A stretch of DNA of 64,000 nt from Prevotella multiformis DSM 16608 (GTDB taxonomy: Bacteria > Bacteroidota > Bacteroidia > Bacteroidales > Bacteroidaceae): the NCBI RefSeq assembly GCF_000191065.1, contig NZ_GL872283.1, positions 372,885 to 436,884 on the forward strand, in the 5' to 3' direction. Below the pieces are notes generated by a model that searched no databases, was not told the DNA's origin, and saw only the letters and a program-made list of their open reading frames with translations. Both the position numbers and the translations under genes were made by a program. Shown here one piece after another: positions 61,355 to 64,000 of this stretch. The stretch's first letter is position 1; every line of letters starts with the position of its first letter.

Positions 61355-62962
61355 TCATCCTTTTCCTGCTGCCAGTCCCAACAGCCCCTGATAAATCACC
61401 GCCGTAAGCTGCGCTTCATCCAATGTACTGCCCCAAGCCACAGGACGCATCCCTTTCCAACGCTCGTTGATAAAACTGCGGAGGTCGGCCAGTGCCTTGT
61501 CCGCCTCCATTCCCGTCCGGCACATGACACCTGCCGCACGACAGGCACAGAGTTCGCCCTGACAGGTGCCCATGCCCACCCGTGTGCGTCGGCGCAGGTT
61601 GAGCAGGTCGTGGACGTGCAGTTCCTCGATGGCATATTTCACTTCGCCGACACTCACTTCCTCACATTCGCAGACCAGCGAACGGTCTTCCTCACTTGTC
61701 TCGCTTACTTCCTGCACGCGGTTGCCCTGTCTTCCTTCGGCAGCATTATGTGCTGTAGAATAGACGTGGCGGGGCCTGTCGCCCGACTTTCCTTCTGTTC
61801 CGGGAAGCGGGAGGACGGCTGTCCGGCACTTCGCATCGACACCCAGCTTCCTGCAGGCCAGGTCTGTGGCCTGCTCCGCCATGAGCCGGTAGGTCATCAT
61901 CTTGCCGCCTGTAATCGTAATGAGACCGGCCAGACCGTCGCGCTTTTCATGATCCAGACAGATGATGCCACGGCTGATACTTCGTCCTGAAGGGTCGTTG
62001 TCGGCAGCGACAAGCGGACGGACGCCTGCATAGGCACGCAGGATGCGTGTCGTCGCAAGGCTTGGAGCGAGTTTCTCGCCCTCCTTTATCAACAGGTCCA
62101 CTTCTTCCTGCGTTACCTTCAGGTCGTCAATCGTTTCGTATGGCACGCGGTCGCTTGTCGTTCCGACGACGCACACCGTATCATCCGGTACGAGAATATC
62201 TGCATCGGCAGGCTTGCGGCAGCGGTTGATGACCATGTTGTTGACACGATGACCGAACACGAGGAGCGTCCCTTTGGCCGGGAACATGTTCAGCTTTATG
62301 CCTGCCATACCGACAATGCCGTGTCCCCAGATACCTGCGGCGTTGATGACCAGCCGGCAATGCGCCTCGCTGTCCTCACCCGTATGGTTGTCACGCAGCT
62401 GTACTCCCTCAATGCGTCCGTTCCTGACAGTCAGGCCTGTCACCTCGTGATAAGTGAGAATATCTGCCCCATGACGGCGTGCATCCAGGATGTTCGCCGT
62501 TGTGAGATGGAAAGGGTCAATGGAAGCATCGGGCACACGCACGGCACCGACAAGGTCGGGATTGACCGACGGCTCTATGCGGCGTGCCTCTTCCGGAGAA
62601 ATGACACTGGCTTTTATTCCTGCCTTCCCGCAGGCTTCGACGAATGTCGCCTGATAATGGATGTCGTCTTCAGGCAACGTGATGAACAAGCCGTCCGACT
62701 CTTCCACACAGTGACGGGCTATGCGCCGGAGAATCATGTTCTCCTTGATACATTCGGAAGCCGACTCCGGGTCGGTCACTGCATAGCGCGCACCGCTGTG
62801 CAGCAGACCGTGATTGCGTCCTGTCGCTCCATTGGTGAAATCGGACTTCTCTACAAGCAGCACACGAAGTCCGCGCAGGGCGCAGTCGCGTGCAGTGCCG
62901 GCACCGGTAATGCCCCCACCGATGATAATCACGTCATAGTCTTTGTTTAATACGCTGCTCAT
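61355..62962 (-). CDS. glpA: Anaerobic glycerol-3-phosphate dehydrogenase subunit A
   Basis: The 535-residue FAD protein has the N-terminal motif YDVIIIGGGITGAGTARDCALRG and the DAO core, including RNHGLLHSGARYAV and ADILTYHEVTG. A C-terminal BFD-like [2Fe-2S] domain with cysteines in LVCECEEVSVGEV and GMGTCQGELCACR is the mark of GlpA rather than aerobic GlpD. It oxidises glycerol-3-phosphate to dihydroxyacetone phosphate. First gene of the block, with its promoter at 63072-63079. Confidence 0.95.
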   Translation of the reverse strand: MSSVLNKDYDVIIIGGGITGAGTARDCALRGLRVLLVEKSDFTNGATGRNHGLLHSGARYAVTDPESASECIKENMILRRIARHCVEESDGLFITLPEDDIHYQATFVEACGKAGIKASVISPEEARRIEPSVNPDLVGAVRVPDASIDPFHLTTANILDARRHGADILTYHEVTGLTVRNGRIEGVQLRDNHTGEDSEAHCRLVINAAGIWGHGIVGMAGIKLNMFPAKGTLLVFGHRVNNMVINRCRKPADADILVPDDTVCVVGTTSDRVPYETIDDLKVTQEEVDLLIKEGEKLAPSLATTRILRAYAGVRPLVAADNDPSGRSISRGIICLDHEKRDGLAGLITITGGKMMTYRLMAEQATDLACRKLGVDAKCRTAVLPLPGTEGKSGDRPRHVYSTAHNAAEGRQGNRVQEVSETSEEDRSLVCECEEVSVGEVKYAIEELHVHDLLNLRRRTRVGMGTCQGELCACRAAGVMCRTGMEADKALADLRSFINERWKGMRPVAWGSTLDEAQLTAVIYQGLLGLAAGKG

Positions 62963-63004
62963 TGTATAGGTCGTTCAAATCGGTCAAAAGTTTACTTCAT
63001 AATG

Positions 63005-63179
63005 TTTCGTAACGAAAGATTTAGTGAACGATACGCCTGCTGTTCATAAATATAATCGTTTCTTTTCGCAGCAAAGATAAACAAAATGCTTTTAAAGCTC
63101 CAAATTAATTAACATAATTTACATATTTACTTTCGTTCAGAAGTTTTTTTCTTTCGTTTAGTTGCTTTTCTGAACGAAA
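63005..63179. promoter_or_regulatory. Cluster of DeoR/GlpR-like operator palindromes upstream of glpA
   Basis: TTTCGTAACGAAA (63005-63017) is a near-perfect palindrome located downstream of the glpA transcription start. TTTCGTTCAGAA (63131-63142) and TTCTGAACGAAA (63168-63179) form a perfect 12-bp inverted pair, with TTTCGTTTA (63152-63160) between them. The TTTCGTT/AACGAAA half-site is close to operators of the DeoR family, which includes GlpR. No glpR gene was found in the window. Confidence 0.6.
63072..63079 (-). promoter_or_regulatory. -7 element for glpA
   Basis: TATCTTTG on the minus strand with TTTG 21 bp upstream as the -33 element. The leader is about 100 nt. Confidence 0.75.
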
Positions 63180-63322
63180 ATGAGGATGATTTCTCTGTTT
63201 TTCCTTACGGTAGGTTATGTCCGGAACGGCTGTCCCTTTCCTGATTCCGTCCGGTCGGGGGGAGCCTGTACAGACCGATGTCAAATAATAAGGCGTAGAA
63301 GTTGTTTCTCATTTTTTTTCTC

Positions 63323-63330
63323 TATCTTTG
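63323..63330 (+). promoter_or_regulatory. -7 element for the SPFH-domain gene
   Basis: TATCTTTG on the plus strand. The span 63180-63322 holds nothing else recognised. Confidence 0.7.
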
Positions 63331-63447
63331 CACATGAAAGATACCGGCAGACCGGAATATTCACATTATTATATATAGGTTATGAACACTTCCTCCAGAC
63401 AAGTCAACCAACGGAATACAAATCACAATCCAATAAATTTACCTCAC

Positions 63448-64000
63448 ATGAATGCACCCAGAAAGATATGGATTCTCGCAGGAATCGTTGCGGCTGTCCT
63501 TGTAGCGAGCCTTGCCTTCTTCTCGTTTGTCAACCCCTCATACGATGAAGAGGCGGCCTTGAAGATGAAGCCGATCTTCTTCGGCAGTACACGCGTCGAC
63601 GACGAACCGGTGAACTCCATCACGCTGGTAGCCCCGACGACTACCGCCGTCTACTTCAACATCCTCCCGCAGAAGATGCAGTTCCAGTTCGACGACCTGC
63701 TGTCGAACGACAACACGCCGCTCGATGTCAACATGTACATGATCATCCAGGTGAAGAAAGGACAGACGCCCGACCTGCTGCGTAACTATGGCGAGAACTG
63801 GTTCGAGAACTTCATCGAGCCTTATTTCCGCAACAAGGTGCGCGAATACGTGTCGTCCTGTTCGCCGTTCGACCTGATGAGCAACCGTGAGGTGCTGGCG
63901 AAATTCGACGACCGCATCAAGCAGTCCATGCGCAACTACGTTGCCGCACTGTCGCGGAAGGCCAACTTCCCTATCGACATACAGCAGGTCATCACCGACC
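63448..64000 (+). CDS. SPFH/band-7 domain protein, N-terminal part (cut by window edge)
   Basis: The frame from ATG 63448 starts MNAPRKIWILAGIVAAVLVA and remains open to the window end (184 residues). One membrane helix (about 7-27, WILAGIVAAVLVASLAFFSF) is followed by a band-7-like domain: ITLVAPTTTAVYFNILPQKM, the strand LDVNMYMIIQVKKGQTPDLL, the segment ENWFENFIEPYFRNKVREYV, and FDDRIKQSMRNYVAALSRKA. It is typical of prohibitin or HflK/C-like scaffold proteins facing the periplasm or forming membrane microdomains. An in-frame ATG at 63382 would add 22 Asn-rich residues; the A-rich sequence before 63448 favours the later start. Confidence 0.75.
   Translation, partial: MNAPRKIWILAGIVAAVLVASLAFFSFVNPSYDEEAALKMKPIFFGSTRVDDEPVNSITLVAPTTTAVYFNILPQKMQFQFDDLLSNDNTPLDVNMYMIIQVKKGQTPDLLRNYGENWFENFIEPYFRNKVREYVSSCSPFDLMSNREVLAKFDDRIKQSMRNYVAALSRKANFPIDIQQVITD

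Overview
This 64 kb window looks like an ordinary stretch of chromosome from a Bacteroidales bacterium, most likely a member of Prevotellaceae. The evidence is two SusC/SusD outer-membrane pairs, a fused SecDF, a BspA-type leucine-rich-repeat surface protein, a DUF4271/hemD/rnpA/yidD cluster, lipoproteins with short lipoboxes, no clear Shine-Dalgarno sequences, and many copies of the Bacteroidetes promoter element TAnnTTTG at sensible distances from starts. No prophage, integrative element, CRISPR array or intact insertion sequence was seen. The accessory content is in the intergenic DNA, which carries several families of short repeats.

Layout. 1-9 kb: the start of an UPF1/IGHMBP2-like helicase (cut by the window edge), a YifB/ComM ATPase, a thioredoxin-fold lipoprotein without active-site cysteines, tRNA-Leu, a LolC/E-type permease with rbfA, an O-methyltransferase with aroQ, xerD, and a membrane-anchored winged-helix protein. 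9-12 kb: tRNA-Gln, a GH27 alpha-galactosidase, a 187-bp MITE-like element and a C11 (clostripain) lipoprotein. 12-18 kb: a housekeeping block on the minus strand, metK-DUF4271-hemD-rnpA-yidD-tyrS. 18-29 kb: an M16 peptidase, a TonB-dependent receptor-like barrel, HU, a rhomboid protease, an EEP-family hydrolase and secDF. 29-32 kb: a BspA-like protein behind a roughly 250-nt leader rich in hairpins, followed by a small acidic peptide gene. 33-37 kb: pyridoxamine kinase, then an AspT-type transporter, an orphan FecE-like ATPase and a small lipoprotein. 37-39 kb: ahpC-ahpF. 40-54 kb: two divergent glycan-uptake loci (susC-susD-GH13 to the left, susC-susD to the right). 54-55 kb: oxyR. 55-63 kb: a glycerol catabolism block (glpA, glpB, glpC, glpK, glpF, an outer-membrane barrel), with DeoR/GlpR-like operator palindromes upstream. 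63.4 kb to the end: the start of an SPFH/band-7 protein.

How the genes work together. The two SusCD pairs, the GH13 enzyme and the GH27 enzyme suggest import and breakdown of alpha-linked glucans and galactosides. The glp block would carry glycerol through GlpF, phosphorylate it with GlpK and oxidise glycerol-3-phosphate anaerobically through GlpABC. OxyR has both redox cysteines at the Escherichia coli positions, and a near-canonical OxyR tetrad site lies just upstream of the ahpC promoter, so oxyR and ahpCF form a likely peroxide-response circuit.

The most unusual material is non-coding: three arrays of about 22-bp units built on a GGGAA-N5-TTCCC palindrome with variable 7-8 bp linkers; a MITE with 23-bp perfect terminal inverted repeats and related short inverted repeats elsewhere; a dispersed TTACTTGCA/AACGCC repeat; 10-bp-period TGATAGGCGA tracts beside a G10 run in the glp block; and a promoter-driven region at 3.6-4.0 kb with no credible reading frame.
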